A DNA stretch of 64,000 nucleotides, from positions 186,001 to 250,000 of the forward strand of contig NZ_FOBF01000010.1 in the NCBI RefSeq assembly GCF_900109355.1, read 5' to 3'. Both the position numbers and the translations under genes were made by a program. The notes beneath the pieces were generated by a model. It ran no database searches. It was not told the origin of the DNA and saw only the letters and a program-made list of their open reading frames with translations. Positions 7,818-15,721 of this stretch are shown in pieces (the first letter of the stretch is position 1; the number at the start of each line of letters is the position of its first letter). Origin of the DNA: Nonomuraea pusilla. Lineage in GTDB: Bacteria; Actinomycetota; Actinomycetes; Streptosporangiales; Streptosporangiaceae.

Positions 7818-8609
7818 TCAGCCGCGGCCGACCCTGGCGAGCTGGCGCGACTGGGCGACGAGCCGGCCCGCGGAGTCCCAGACCTCGACCTCCTCGTCGA
7901 ACCATCCGTCGCGGACGAGCCTGCCGCTGCCGATGAGGGTGAGCCAGCCGGGGGCGGGCAGGGCCCGCAGGTGCCAGGTGAGGTCCACGGTGGGGGCCCA
8001 GCCGCGGGCCCCGGCGGAGAACACGACGGGCGGCAGCGCGTCCACGGCCAGGGCCAGCACGTACGGGTCGGGGTCCTGCGGCTCGGCCATCCTGAAGTAG
8101 GCGCGCGACTCGGGGCGGCCGGTGGGGCGCCCGTTCAGCCAGCCGAGGGTGGGCGGGTCGAACCGCAGGTCCATCTGGGCGCTCAGGGTCATGTTCGTCT
8201 CGGCCTTGGGCGCGGGGAGCTGGACGCACTCCTCCGGGGCGGGCATGGGGTGGGACGGCCCGTCGGCGTAGTCGGGCTCGGCGTCGCCGAGGGTCGCGGT
8301 GGTGATCAGGCTCTCGATGTGGGGGACGCCGTCCTGGAGGAGCGTGGCCCTCGCGAACGCGGCCGTCCTGCCCGCCTTGAGCGGCTCGACGCGCACCTGC
8401 GCGGGCCCCGGGGCGGGCGCCTTGAGGAACTGCGACGCGGTGCTCACGGGGTGGTCGAACGGGGCGGCGTCGACCGCCGCGCGCAGCACCACGGCCATCA
8501 GGTAGCCGCCGTTGAGCGGCCCGCCGATGGAGTATCCCGGGTCGAGGCACACGTCGTAGGTGGTCTCGTCCACCCTGATCGCCTGCGTGGCCTCGTCGAA
8601 CTTGGTCAT
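7818..8609 (-). CDS. thioesterase-like (hot-dog fold) protein
   Basis: The 263-residue protein resembles the tandem hot-dog thioesterase-like superfamily (TesB-related): YSIGGPLNGGYLMA in the first repeat, then PVSTASQFLKAPAPG, and a second repeat with RGWAPTVDLTWHLRALP and GWLTLIGSGRLVRDGWFDEE ending in AQSRQLA. Such proteins usually hydrolyse acyl-CoA esters, but the substrate is unknown. A GAGGCAGG stretch just upstream of the ATG may serve as ribosome binding site. It lies downstream of nothing obvious and is transcribed toward murI, with 85 bp between them. Confidence 0.75.
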   Translation of the reverse strand: MTKFDEATQAIRVDETTYDVCLDPGYSIGGPLNGGYLMAVVLRAAVDAAPFDHPVSTASQFLKAPAPGPAQVRVEPLKAGRTAAFARATLLQDGVPHIESLITTATLGDAEPDYADGPSHPMPAPEECVQLPAPKAETNMTLSAQMDLRFDPPTLGWLNGRPTGRPESRAYFRMAEPQDPDPYVLALAVDALPPVVFSAGARGWAPTVDLTWHLRALPAPGWLTLIGSGRLVRDGWFDEEVEVWDSAGRLVAQSRQLARVGRG

Positions 8610-8631
8610 CCGCCCTGCCTCAAAGTCCGGA

Positions 8632-8642
8632 ACTATATTCTA
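8632..8642 (-). promoter_or_regulatory. candidate -10 region (TAGAAT / TATAGT) for the thioesterase gene
   Basis: Two overlapping AT-rich hexamers on the reverse strand, TAGAAT (8642-8637) and TATAGT (8637-8632), lie about 23-33 bases upstream of the ATG in very GC-rich surroundings. Either could be a -10 box. No good -35 is seen. Confidence 0.35.
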
Positions 8643-8767
8643 GTGGCCCCCTACTCTACGGCAGGCCGCCGGGCGGCCGCGCGAGACGCCGCCGCGTACG
8701 GATAAACAGCCAAAAATGCAGCTTCAGCCCATTGCAAGTGAACATATAGCGGCATCCACTACTTTCC

Positions 8768-8786
8768 TTGTGGTCAAAGTCCACAA
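8768..8786. promoter_or_regulatory. inverted repeat TTGTGG-N7-CCACAA, possible operator
   Basis: Perfect 6-bp arms, TTGTGG (8768-8773) and CCACAA (8781-8786), flank a 7-base centre 13 bases upstream of the ATG of the DUF3352 gene. The intergenic region 8610-8799 is unusually AT-rich for this genome. The element could be an operator or could fold in the 5' UTR. Confidence 0.4.
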
Positions 8787-8799
8787 CGTGAGTTGAGTG

Positions 8800-10449
8800 A
8801 TGTCTGCGAATAATCCCCCCCACGGTCAGGACCCGGAACGGACCATGGCGTACGGCTGGAACCAGGGTCAGCAGCCGGGGAACCCGCCGCCGCCCTACGG
8901 CCAGCCGTACCCGCCCCAGCAGCCGTACCAGCAGCCCTCCCAGCAGCCGTACGACCTCCAGGCCGGCTGGCAGCAGCAGGGCCCCGAGGGCATCGGGCCC
9001 GCCCGGCCCGCCGGGAAGGGCGGCAAGGGCTGGCTGGTCGCCGTCGCCGCCGCGCTGGCCGTGGTGCTCCTCGGCGGCGGCGCCGTCTGGGCCGTGGGGG
9101 CGATCGGCGGCGGAGGGACCCAGCCGAACGAGGTGCTGCCCGCCTCGTCCATCGCCTACGCCCGCCTCGACCTCGACCCGGCGGCCAACCAGAAGCTGGC
9201 GCTGTTCCAGATCGCCAGGAAGTTCACCGTCACCAAGGACTCCTTCCAGGGCGAGGACCCGCGCAAGGCGCTGTTCGAGGCACTGCGCGAGGACGGCGGC
9301 GACGACCTCGCCAAGCTGGACTTCGCCAAGGACGTGGACCCGTGGCTCGGCAACAGGCTGGGCGTGGCCGTCGTGCCGTCGGGCAAGGAGGAGCCCGACG
9401 TCGTCGTGGCCGTCCAGGTGAAGGACGAGGCGCAGGCCAGGGCCGGCATCGCCAAGCTGCGGGGCGACGGCAAGGTCGGTCTCGCCTTCCGCGACGACTA
9501 CGCGCTCCTCACCTCCGACCAGGCGCTGGCCGACAAGTACGCCCGGGCGAGCGACAGCCTGGCCGACAACGCCGAGTTCGGCGACGACATGAACGCGCTC
9601 GGCGAGCAGGGCGTGCTGTCGTTCTGGGGCGACCTGGGAGCCGTCGCCGAACTCGCCAAGAAGGACATGACGCCGGAGGAGGCGGTGAATCTCGACCAGG
9701 TCAAGAACGCCAGGTTCGCCGGCGCGCTGCGCTTCGACAGCGCCTACGCCGAGCTGACCGGCGTGGTCCGCGGCGCGGAGGGCCTGGTGGACGGCGACCT
9801 GGAGCCTGTGCGCCTGGCCGAGCTGCCCGCCACCACCGCGGGCGCCCTGTCGATCTCCGGGCTCGACCAGATGATCAACAAGACGTGGGCGAAGTACGAG
9901 CAGGCGATCTCCGGCTCCGGCGGCGACGGGCCGAAGCAGGTGCTCCACGAGCTCGTGACCTCCGCCGGACTCCAGCTCCCGGACGACCTCGCGACCATCG
10001 TCGGCAAGAACCTCACGATCGCCGTCGACGGCGAGGGCCTGGACGGCGACCAGATCAAGGGCGGCGTCCGCGTGGTGACCGATCCCGCCAAGGCGCAGGC
10101 GCTGGTCGACAAGGTCCAGAAGGCGATGGCCGCGGAGGGCCAGCCGGTGCCGGACCTGGCCAAGGCGTCCGGCGACGGCGTCTTCACCGTGGCGACGACC
10201 GAGGAGTACGGCAAGAAGCTCGCGGAGGACGGCGCGCTGGGCGACTCCGAGACGTTCCAGACGGCCGTGCCGAACGCCGGCGAGGCCACCTTCGGCCTGT
10301 TCGTGGACCTCGACAAGGTCGAGAAGTACTACCTGCAGTCCATGGAGGGCGACGAGAAGGCGAACCTCCAGGTGCTGCGCGCGATCGGGCTCAGCGGCAG
10401 GCAGACCGACACCGAGGCGTCGTTCTCGCTGCGGGTGCTGTTCAACTAG
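8800..10449 (+). CDS. DUF3352-type single-pass membrane protein with Gln/Pro-rich N-terminus
   Basis: The roughly 549-residue protein has a cytoplasmic Pro/Gln/Tyr-rich N-terminus (PYGQPYPPQQPYQQPSQQ), one membrane helix (about residues 78-102) and a large external domain of the DUF3352 type (VLPASSIAYARLDLDPAANQK... to SFSLRVLFN). The function is unknown. A GTG at 8797 immediately precedes the ATG at 8800; the ATG is preferred. An inverted repeat lies upstream and a strong bidirectional hairpin follows. It interrupts the region between murI and cysM, where mycobacteria carry a rhomboid gene. Confidence 0.8.
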   Translation: MSANNPPHGQDPERTMAYGWNQGQQPGNPPPPYGQPYPPQQPYQQPSQQPYDLQAGWQQQGPEGIGPARPAGKGGKGWLVAVAAALAVVLLGGGAVWAVGAIGGGGTQPNEVLPASSIAYARLDLDPAANQKLALFQIARKFTVTKDSFQGEDPRKALFEALREDGGDDLAKLDFAKDVDPWLGNRLGVAVVPSGKEEPDVVVAVQVKDEAQARAGIAKLRGDGKVGLAFRDDYALLTSDQALADKYARASDSLADNAEFGDDMNALGEQGVLSFWGDLGAVAELAKKDMTPEEAVNLDQVKNARFAGALRFDSAYAELTGVVRGAEGLVDGDLEPVRLAELPATTAGALSISGLDQMINKTWAKYEQAISGSGGDGPKQVLHELVTSAGLQLPDDLATIVGKNLTIAVDGEGLDGDQIKGGVRVVTDPAKAQALVDKVQKAMAAEGQPVPDLAKASGDGVFTVATTEEYGKKLAEDGALGDSETFQTAVPNAGEATFGLFVDLDKVEKYYLQSMEGDEKANLQVLRAIGLSGRQTDTEASFSLRVLFN

Positions 10450-10465
10450 CCCCAGGCACGGCGAA

Positions 10466-10491
10466 GGGCGGCCGGTTCCCACCGGCCGCCC
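10466..10491. terminator. bidirectional terminator hairpin
   Basis: Perfect 11-bp stem GGGCGGCCGGT / ACCGGCCGCCC with a 4-base TCCC loop, between the convergent DUF3352 and cysM genes. No U-tract follows, as is common in actinobacteria. Confidence 0.85.
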
Positions 10492-10509
10492 ACGCCCGTG
10501 CGGCGGGCG

Positions 10510-11457
10510 TCAGGCCCAGAGCTGGCCTTCGAGGCGTTCCTCCGCCTCGTCCAGCGTGCCCTCGTACGCGCCGGTGGACAGGTACTTCCAGCCGCCGTCG
10601 GCCACCACGAACACGACGTCGGCCCGCTCCCCCGCCTTGACCGCCTTGTTCGCCACGCCCAGCGCGGCGTGCAGCGCGGCCCCGGTGGAGACGCCGGCGA
10701 AGATGCCCTCGGCCGCCAGCAGCTCGCGGGTGCGGCGCAGCGCGTCGCCCGAGCCGACGGAGAACCGGGTGGTCAGCACCGACTCGTCGTACAGCTCGGG
10801 GATGAAGCCCTCGTCGACGTTGCGCAGGCCGTACACCAGCTCGCCGTAGCGCGGCTCGGCCGCGACGATCTGCACGCCCGGCACCCGCTCGCGCAGGAAC
10901 CGCCCGACGCCCATCAGCGTGCCGGTCGTGCCGAGGCCGGCGACGAAGTGGGTGACGCCCGGCAGGTCCTCCAGGATCTCGGGCCCGGTGCTCTCATAGT
11001 GGGAGCGCCAGTTGGCCGGGTTGCCGTACTGGTAGAGCATCACCCAGTCGGGGTGCCGCGCGGCCAGTTCCTTGGCGACGCGCACCGCCTCGTTCGAACC
11101 TCCCGCGGCCGGCGACGAGATGATCTCGGCGCCCCACATGCGCAGGAGCTGGCGGCGTTCCTCCGAGGTGTTCTCCGGCATCACGCAGATCAGCTTGTAG
11201 CCCTTGAGCTTCGCCGACATCGCCAGCGAGATGCCGGTGTTGCCGCTCGTGGGCTCCAGGATCGTGCAGCCGGGGGTGAGCAGGCCGTCCTTCTCGGCCT
11301 GCTCCACCATCCACAGCGCGGGCCTGTCCTTGATCGAGCCGGTCGGGTTGCGGTCCTCCAGCTTCGCCCAGATCCGTACGTCCGGGGAGGGCGACAGCCG
11401 GGGCAGGCCGACGAGCGGCGTGCGGCCGACCGAGTCGATCAGCGATGCGAACCGCAT
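10510..11457 (-). CDS. cysM: O-phosphoserine-dependent cysteine synthase CysM
   Basis: The 315-residue PLP enzyme has the PLP lysine at about Lys43 (GSIKDRPA), the PTSGNTG loop (69-75) and the conserved C-terminus LEGQLWA. Its neighbours are cysO and mec, exactly as in M. tuberculosis Rv1334-Rv1336. There, CysM joins O-phosphoserine to the thiocarboxylated C-terminus of CysO rather than using O-acetylserine and free sulfide. The ATG follows the cysO TGA by a single base, so translation is coupled. This pathway supplies cysteine, notably under oxidative stress. Confidence 0.95.
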   Translation of the reverse strand: MRFASLIDSVGRTPLVGLPRLSPSPDVRIWAKLEDRNPTGSIKDRPALWMVEQAEKDGLLTPGCTILEPTSGNTGISLAMSAKLKGYKLICVMPENTSEERRQLLRMWGAEIISSPAAGGSNEAVRVAKELAARHPDWVMLYQYGNPANWRSHYESTGPEILEDLPGVTHFVAGLGTTGTLMGVGRFLRERVPGVQIVAAEPRYGELVYGLRNVDEGFIPELYDESVLTTRFSVGSGDALRRTRELLAAEGIFAGVSTGAALHAALGVANKAVKAGERADVVFVVADGGWKYLSTGAYEGTLDEAEERLEGQLWA

Positions 11458-11458
11458 G

Positions 11459-11731
11459 TCATCCGCCGGCGACGGCGGGGAGCACGGTCACCGTGTCGCC
11501 GTCGGACAGCGGCGTGCCCAGGCCGCCCAGGAACCGCACGTCCTCGTCGTTGAGGTAGACGTTGACGAAGCGGCGCAGGCTGCCCTGGTCCACCAGGCGG
11601 TCCTTGATGCCGGGGTGGCGCGACTCCAGGTTGGTGATCAGCTCGTCGAGGGTGGCGCCCTCGGCGGCGACGGCCTTGGCGCCGTCGGTGTAGTTACGCA
11701 GGATGGTCGGGATGCGAACCTCGATGGCCAT
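11459..11731 (-). CDS. cysO: sulfur-carrier protein CysO
   Basis: The 90-residue ubiquitin-like protein (MAIEVRIPTILRNYTDG...) ends in the required di-glycine (VLPAVAGG) that is activated to a thiocarboxylate. It donates sulfur to CysM, and the resulting CysO-cysteine is cleaved by Mec. It has a good ribosome binding site (GAGGAGA). It is separated from mec by 144 bp containing an inverted repeat, and by one base from cysM. Confidence 0.95.
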   Translation of the reverse strand: MAIEVRIPTILRNYTDGAKAVAAEGATLDELITNLESRHPGIKDRLVDQGSLRRFVNVYLNDEDVRFLGGLGTPLSDGDTVTVLPAVAGG

Positions 11732-11846
11732 CGCGGCAGGTCTCCTCGGGGTCAGGTCGGACGTCCATCGGCAGGCAACGCCGACGGAGGGGACGCGGAT
11801 TCCGTTCTCAACGACAGTCGTAGAGGACGACAGCCGGAGTGTGCGC

Positions 11847-11899
11847 GAAGAGGTAACTCTGCACCGGCCTGACCATCATGGGATGAATCTTACCTCTTC
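11847..11899. promoter_or_regulatory. 10-bp inverted repeat across mec stop / cysO leader
   Basis: GAAGAGGTAA (11847-11856) and TTACCTCTTC (11890-11899) are perfect reverse complements flanking 33 bases that contain the mec stop codon (11876-11878). The RNA from mec to cysO could fold here. It may be a processing or attenuation site, or a weak terminator. Confidence 0.45.
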
Positions 11900-12277
11900 C
11901 TCCGTCACCACACCCTCGAGGATGCGGTACGAGCGGAACTCCACCTCGTCGTCGTCCCTCGTGGAGACCAGCACGTAGTGGGCGTCAGGCTCGGAGGCGT
12001 ACGAGATGTCGGTGCGCGACGGGTACGCCTCGGTGGCGGTGTGGGAATGGTAGATCACGACCGGCTCCTCGTCACGGTCGTCCATCTCCCGCCACACCCG
12101 CAGCTGCTCCATCGAGTCGAAGCGGTAGAAGGTGGGCGAGCGCTCGGCGTTCTCCATGGGGATGAACCGCTCAGGGACGCCGTTCCTGCCGGCGATCACG
12201 CCGCACGCCTCGTCCGGATGGTCGGCCCGCGCGTGGGCGACGATCCTGTCCGCCAGTTCCTTTGAGATCGTCAGCAT
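11876..12277 (-). CDS. mec: JAMM-family metalloprotease Mec (CysO-cysteine peptidase)
   Basis: The 133-residue protein has the JAMM zinc motif HSHTATEAYPSRTD, giving ligands His77, His79 and Asp90 with Ser87, and the catalytic Glu23 in HPDEACG. It hydrolyses CysO-cysteine to free cysteine and regenerate CysO. The ATG has no Shine-Dalgarno sequence. TAGCTT, whose TAG is the stop codon of the upstream DUF2017 gene, ends six bases before it, so a separate leaderless transcript is possible. Confidence 0.93.
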   Translation of the reverse strand: MLTISKELADRIVAHARADHPDEACGVIAGRNGVPERFIPMENAERSPTFYRFDSMEQLRVWREMDDRDEEPVVIYHSHTATEAYPSRTDISYASEPDAHYVLVSTRDDDEVEFRSYRILEGVVTEEEVRFIP

Positions 12278-12283
12278 GCCCGG

Positions 12284-12289
12284 AAGCTA
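12284..12289 (-). promoter_or_regulatory. -10 hexamer TAGCTT overlapping the upstream stop codon
   Basis: Reverse strand TAGCTT-N6-ATG (spacer CCGGGC) before mec. The TAG (12289-12287) is also the stop codon of the DUF2017 gene. No Shine-Dalgarno sequence is seen. Confidence 0.4.
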
Positions 12290-12811
12290 CCAGAGGGCCC
12301 GGACCAGGCTGTCCTGGAGGTAGGTCAACCAGTCGTAGGTGACGAAGGCCGGGTAGCGGGGGTCGTCCTCGGACATCCGGGCCAGCTCGTCGTGGATCTC
12401 CTCGGTCACCTCCAGCCGGGTGCCGAGGGCCAGCCGCACGTCGTTCAGCGCGCGCATCCACGCCTGCGCCTGGTCGGCGGTGAGCTCGGTGCGGCCCGGC
12501 TCGGCGGTGTCGAGCACGGTCTGGGCGTCGGCGCGCTTGCCGTCGCGCAGCGTAGCCTCGGTGTAGCGGCGGAACTCGGACGCCTCCTGGTCGTCCTCGT
12601 ACGCCGACGGGAACAGCCGCGCGAGGACGGGGTCGGACGGCGCCTCCCCCGTGCCGATGCCGAGGGCGCGCTCCAGCGGGTCGTCGCCGGTCTGCCCCGG
12701 CGCGACCAGGCCGAGCACCATCGACACGAGCTGGCGCAGCAGCGCCACCTCCGTGGGCTCCAGGTCGGCGACGACGCCGCCCTTCGTCCCCTGCGAGAAC
12801 CCCGAGCTCAC
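12287..12811 (-). CDS. DUF2017 protein (ClpS-associated, Rv1332-like)
   Basis: The 174-residue acidic protein (VSSGFSQGTKGGVVADLEPTEVALLRQLV...) belongs to the DUF2017 family, which is regularly encoded after clpS in actinobacteria (Rv1331-Rv1332). It contains EFRRYTEATLR and a long helical C-terminus around QAQAWMRALNDVRLALGTRLEV. Its role is not established; an annotation as regulator in mycobacteria is only a guess. I use the GTG at 12811, 7 bp after the clpS stop, with a TGAGG ribosome binding site. The longer ORF runs through clpS out of frame and is not real. Confidence 0.88.
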   Translation of the reverse strand: MSSGFSQGTKGGVVADLEPTEVALLRQLVSMVLGLVAPGQTGDDPLERALGIGTGEAPSDPVLARLFPSAYEDDQEASEFRRYTEATLRDGKRADAQTVLDTAEPGRTELTADQAQAWMRALNDVRLALGTRLEVTEEIHDELARMSEDDPRYPAFVTYDWLTYLQDSLVRALW

Positions 12812-12818
12812 CAGCGCC

Positions 12819-13118
12819 TCACTTGACGGAATCCGGCTGGAGCGTCGCCCACAGGCCGTAGGAGTGGAGGATCTGCACGTCGCGCTCCATCTCCTCGCGG
12901 GTGCCGCTGGAGACGACGGCCCTGCCCTTGCGGTGGACGTCCAGCATGAGCTTCTCGGCCTTCTCCCGGGTGTAGCCGAAGACCGTTTGGAAGACATAAG
13001 TCACATACGACATGAGGTTGACCGGGTCATTCCACACGATGGTCACCCACGGCAGATCGGGCCGGACGTCCGATGACGGACGCTCGACGGCGATTGGAGC
13101 GGTGCTACCCACATCCAT
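12819..13118 (-). CDS. clpS: ATP-dependent Clp protease adaptor ClpS
   Basis: The 99-residue protein has the ClpS core PWVTIVWNDPVNLMSYVTYVF, including the N-degron-pocket residues, then MLDVHRKGRAVV and the typical C-terminal helix and strand. ClpS delivers N-degron substrates to the ClpA/ClpC ATPase and alters its substrate choice. It lies upstream of DUF2017 and mec and is divergent from pncB, with 34 bp between starts. No Shine-Dalgarno sequence is visible; TAGGGC lies six bases before the ATG, an imperfect leaderless signal. Confidence 0.95.
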   Translation of the reverse strand: MDVGSTAPIAVERPSSDVRPDLPWVTIVWNDPVNLMSYVTYVFQTVFGYTREKAEKLMLDVHRKGRAVVSSGTREEMERDVQILHSYGLWATLQPDSVK

Positions 13119-13139
13119 GAGTCTGCCCTATGTGGGTCG

Positions 13140-13145
13140 TAGTCT
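13140..13145 (+). promoter_or_regulatory. -10 hexamer TAGTCT before pncB
   Basis: TAGTCT-N7-GTG (spacer TCGACAC) places a transcription start at the GTG 13153. No Shine-Dalgarno sequence precedes this GTG or the ATG twelve bases later. Confidence 0.5.
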
Positions 13146-13152
13146 TCGACAC

Positions 13153-14442
13153 GTGAGAACGACCATGAGCACTGCGTTGCTTACAGATCACTATGAGCTG
13201 ACGATGCTCCAAGCCGCTCTGCGCAGCGGCGCGGCGCATCGGCGCGCGGTCTTCGAGGTGTTCGCCAGGCATCTGCCGGGCGGACGGCGCTACGGTGTCG
13301 TGGCCGGCACCGGACGCGTCCTGGACGAGCTGGAACGCTTCCGCTTCGGCGACGAGGAGATCGCCTTCCTGCGGGAGCACCGCGTCGTGGACGACGACAC
13401 CCTGGCCTTCCTCTCGGAGTACCGCTTCTCCGGCGACATCTACGGCTACCGCGAGGGCGAGGCCTACTTCCCCGCCTCCCCCATCCTCATCGTCGAGGGC
13501 ACCTTCGCCGAGGCCGTGCTGCTGGAGACCCTCATCCTGTCGATCATGAACCACGACTGCGCCATCGCCTCGGCCGCCTCCCGCATGACGAACGCGGCGG
13601 GCAAGCGGCCGATCATCGAGATGGGCTCGCGCCGCACCCACGAGCAGGCCGCCGTCGCCACCGCCCGCGCCGCCTACATCGCCGGCTTCGCCTCCACCTC
13701 GAACCTCATGGCAGGCCACCTGTACGGCATCCCCACCGCGGGCACCGCGGCGCACGCGTTCACCCTGCTGCACGACTCCGAGCGGGCGGCGTTCGAGGCG
13801 CAGATCGCCTCCTTCGGCGCCGAGACGACCCTGCTGGTGGACACGTACGACGTGGCCGAGGCCGTGCGGACGGCGGTGGAGCTGGCCGGGCCCCGGCTGG
13901 GCGCGGTCAGGATCGACTCGGGCGACCTGGCCGCCGCCGCCCAGGAGGTGCGCGAGCAGCTCGACTCCCTCGGCGCGTTCGACACCCGCATCGTCGTCAC
14001 CTCCGACCTCGACGAGTACGCCATCGCCGCGCTCGCCGCCGCCCCCGTCGACGGCTACGGCGTCGGCACCTCCGTGGCCACCGGCTCGGGCGTCCCCACG
14101 GCCGCGCTGGTCTACAAGCTGGTCGCCAGGGAGACGGCCACCGGCAAGCTGGAGGCGGTGGCCAAGCGCTCCGTGGGCAAGCCCTCGCGGGGCGGGCGCA
14201 AGGAGGCGTACCGGCTGATCGACCGCAGCGGGCACGCCGACACCGAGCTGATCACGACGTCCGGCCTGATCCCCGAGGACGCCATCCCCCTCATCCGCCC
14301 CCTCATGATCGACGGCGAGGTCGTCGGCAGGGAACCGCTCCCCGCGGCCCGCGCCAGGCACGCCGAGGCCGTGTCGCTGCTCCCCCTGGAGGCCCTCCAC
14401 CTCGGCAGAGGGTACGCCGCCATCCCCACGGAATTCGCCTGA
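13153..14442 (+). CDS. pncB: nicotinate phosphoribosyltransferase
   Basis: The roughly 429-residue enzyme begins near MSTALLTDHYELTML, the family N-terminus. It contains FEVFARHLPGGRRYGV, FASTSNLMAGHLYGIPTAGTAAHAF (substrate/PRPP region), DTYDV, RIDSGDLAA and VYKLVA. It forms nicotinate mononucleotide from nicotinate and PRPP with ATP hydrolysis (Preiss-Handler salvage). I use the leaderless-type GTG at 13153; the ATG at 13165 is the alternative and would remove four residues. It is followed after 15 bp by the nicotinamidase gene, so the two form a salvage operon. Rv1330c occupies the same place beside clpS in M. tuberculosis. Confidence 0.93.
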   Translation: MRTTMSTALLTDHYELTMLQAALRSGAAHRRAVFEVFARHLPGGRRYGVVAGTGRVLDELERFRFGDEEIAFLREHRVVDDDTLAFLSEYRFSGDIYGYREGEAYFPASPILIVEGTFAEAVLLETLILSIMNHDCAIASAASRMTNAAGKRPIIEMGSRRTHEQAAVATARAAYIAGFASTSNLMAGHLYGIPTAGTAAHAFTLLHDSERAAFEAQIASFGAETTLLVDTYDVAEAVRTAVELAGPRLGAVRIDSGDLAAAAQEVREQLDSLGAFDTRIVVTSDLDEYAIAALAAAPVDGYGVGTSVATGSGVPTAALVYKLVARETATGKLEAVAKRSVGKPSRGGRKEAYRLIDRSGHADTELITTSGLIPEDAIPLIRPLMIDGEVVGREPLPAARARHAEAVSLLPLEALHLGRGYAAIPTEFA

Positions 14443-14457
14443 CGTATCGTGCTCTGT

Positions 14458-15027
14458 ATGGGCACCGCGTTGATCATCGTCGATGTGCAGAACGACTTCT
14501 GCGAAGGTGGCAGCCTGGCCGTGGCCGGGGGCTCCGAGGTGGCTGCGGCGATCACCCACCATGTCGCCGACCACGGCTACGACCACGTGGTGGCCACGCG
14601 TGACTACCACGTCGACCCCGGCACCCACTTCGCCGAGTCCCCCGACTACGTCTCGACCTGGCCGGCCCACTGCGTGGCCGGCACCCCGGGCGCGGACTTC
14701 CACCCCTCGCTCGACGTCGCGGAGGTCGAGGAGGTCTTCAGCAAGGGGACGTACGCGGCGGCCTACAGCGGCTTCGAGGGCACGTCGGGCGACGGCGTGC
14801 CCCTCGCCGACTGGCTGCGCGAGCGCGGCGTCGACCGGGTGGACGTCGTCGGCATCGCGACCGACCACTGCGTGCGCGCCACCGCGCTCGACGCGCTGGC
14901 GAACGGCCTGTCGGTGCGGGTGCTGCTCGGCCTGACGGCCGGCGTCGCGCCCGCCACCACCGCGGCCGCGCTCGACGAGATGCGTTCGGCCGGCGCGACC
15001 CTGGTGGGCACACCGGCCGGCGCCTGA
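14458..15027 (+). CDS. pncA: nicotinamidase (isochorismatase family)
   Basis: The 189-residue protein carries the catalytic triad Asp9 (VDVQNDF), Lys96 (SKGTY) and Cys138 (ATDHCVRA), plus the metal-site motif RDYHVDPGTHF. It deamidates nicotinamide to nicotinate, the substrate of the enzyme encoded just upstream, and nicotinamidases of this type also activate pyrazinamide. The ATG at 14458 is used; a GTG at 14449 is in frame. A small hairpin (15043-15056) follows. Confidence 0.93.
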   Translation: MGTALIIVDVQNDFCEGGSLAVAGGSEVAAAITHHVADHGYDHVVATRDYHVDPGTHFAESPDYVSTWPAHCVAGTPGADFHPSLDVAEVEEVFSKGTYAAAYSGFEGTSGDGVPLADWLRERGVDRVDVVGIATDHCVRATALDALANGLSVRVLLGLTAGVAPATTAAALDEMRSAGATLVGTPAGA

Positions 15028-15042
15028 CCCGCAGGGGCGGGA

Positions 15043-15056
15043 GGCGGTCGTCCGCC
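15043..15056 (+). terminator. weak hairpin after pncA
   Basis: GGCGG-TCGT-CCGCC stem-loop starting 16 bases after the pncA stop codon. It is short but well placed for termination. Confidence 0.4.
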
Positions 15057-15104
15057 GATATCACGCATGGTACGCGGTAGGCAACACCGCGTTGATGTGA
15101 TATC
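15057..15104. promoter_or_regulatory. nested double inverted repeat
   Basis: Outer arms GATATCAC (15057-15064) and GTGATATC (15097-15104) are perfect complements. Inside them, ACGCGGT (15072-15078) and ACCGCGT (15086-15092) form a second perfect pair around AGGCAAC. The 48-bp element lies 78 bp upstream of the small membrane-protein gene. It could be a composite operator or a structured 5' UTR. Confidence 0.5.
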
Positions 15105-15181
15105 CAAGACGACACGACCTCTCCGCGACCGATGCAGCACGGAGAGTCATACGTCTCCCGCCCTCGCTGCGAGGTTCTCTC

Positions 15182-15697
15182 ATGCTTGCCATCTCCCTCG
15201 GCACGGCCTGGCTGCTGCTGGGCCCGCTCAGCCTGTGGGCCCTGCTCCAGGGCCGCACCGCCGCCCGCGCGGGCGCCGTCGTGACGCTGCTCCTCCTGGA
15301 GGCCGCCACCTTCGCCATGGACCGCGCCCGCCCCGCCCCCGCCTCCGCGCCCGTCGCGGCGAGCGCGGCCCCGGCCGCCGCCCCGCCGTCGTGCCAGGCG
15401 GTGCGCACGCCCGTCCCCCTGTCGGCCAAGGTCGGCAAGGCGCTCGTCCTGACGTGGACGGCCGTGCCCGACGAGTGCGGCACCGCCAAGGTCGTCGTCC
15501 GGCCCGAGGGGCGCCGCCTGCTCATCTGGGTGCACGAGGGGCCGCTGACCGGCGAGCACGAGGGCATGCACACCGTGCCGGTACGCGTCGAGCGGGGCGC
15601 CGCCGCGCTGACCGTGCCGTTGACCGGGCCGCTGCCCGGCAAGGCGCCCTACATCCCCGTCGACGGGCGCAGCGGCCGCCGCATCCCGCGCGCCTGA
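15182..15697 (+). CDS. small membrane protein with external domain, unknown function
   Basis: The 171-residue protein has two closely spaced N-terminal hydrophobic segments (about 1-22 and 29-45). An Ala/Pro-rich linker follows, then a soluble domain with two cysteines (SCQAVRTP and DECGTAKV) that may form a disulfide outside the cell. I do not recognise a family. The ATG follows GAGG by nine bases. It stands alone between a nested inverted repeat upstream and the convergent STAS gene 24 bp downstream. Confidence 0.65.
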   Translation: MLAISLGTAWLLLGPLSLWALLQGRTAARAGAVVTLLLLEAATFAMDRARPAPASAPVAASAAPAAAPPSCQAVRTPVPLSAKVGKALVLTWTAVPDECGTAKVVVRPEGRRLLIWVHEGPLTGEHEGMHTVPVRVERGAAALTVPLTGPLPGKAPYIPVDGRSGRRIPRA

Positions 15698-15721
15698 CCC
15701 CGCGGCCGGCGGCCGGGCGGC

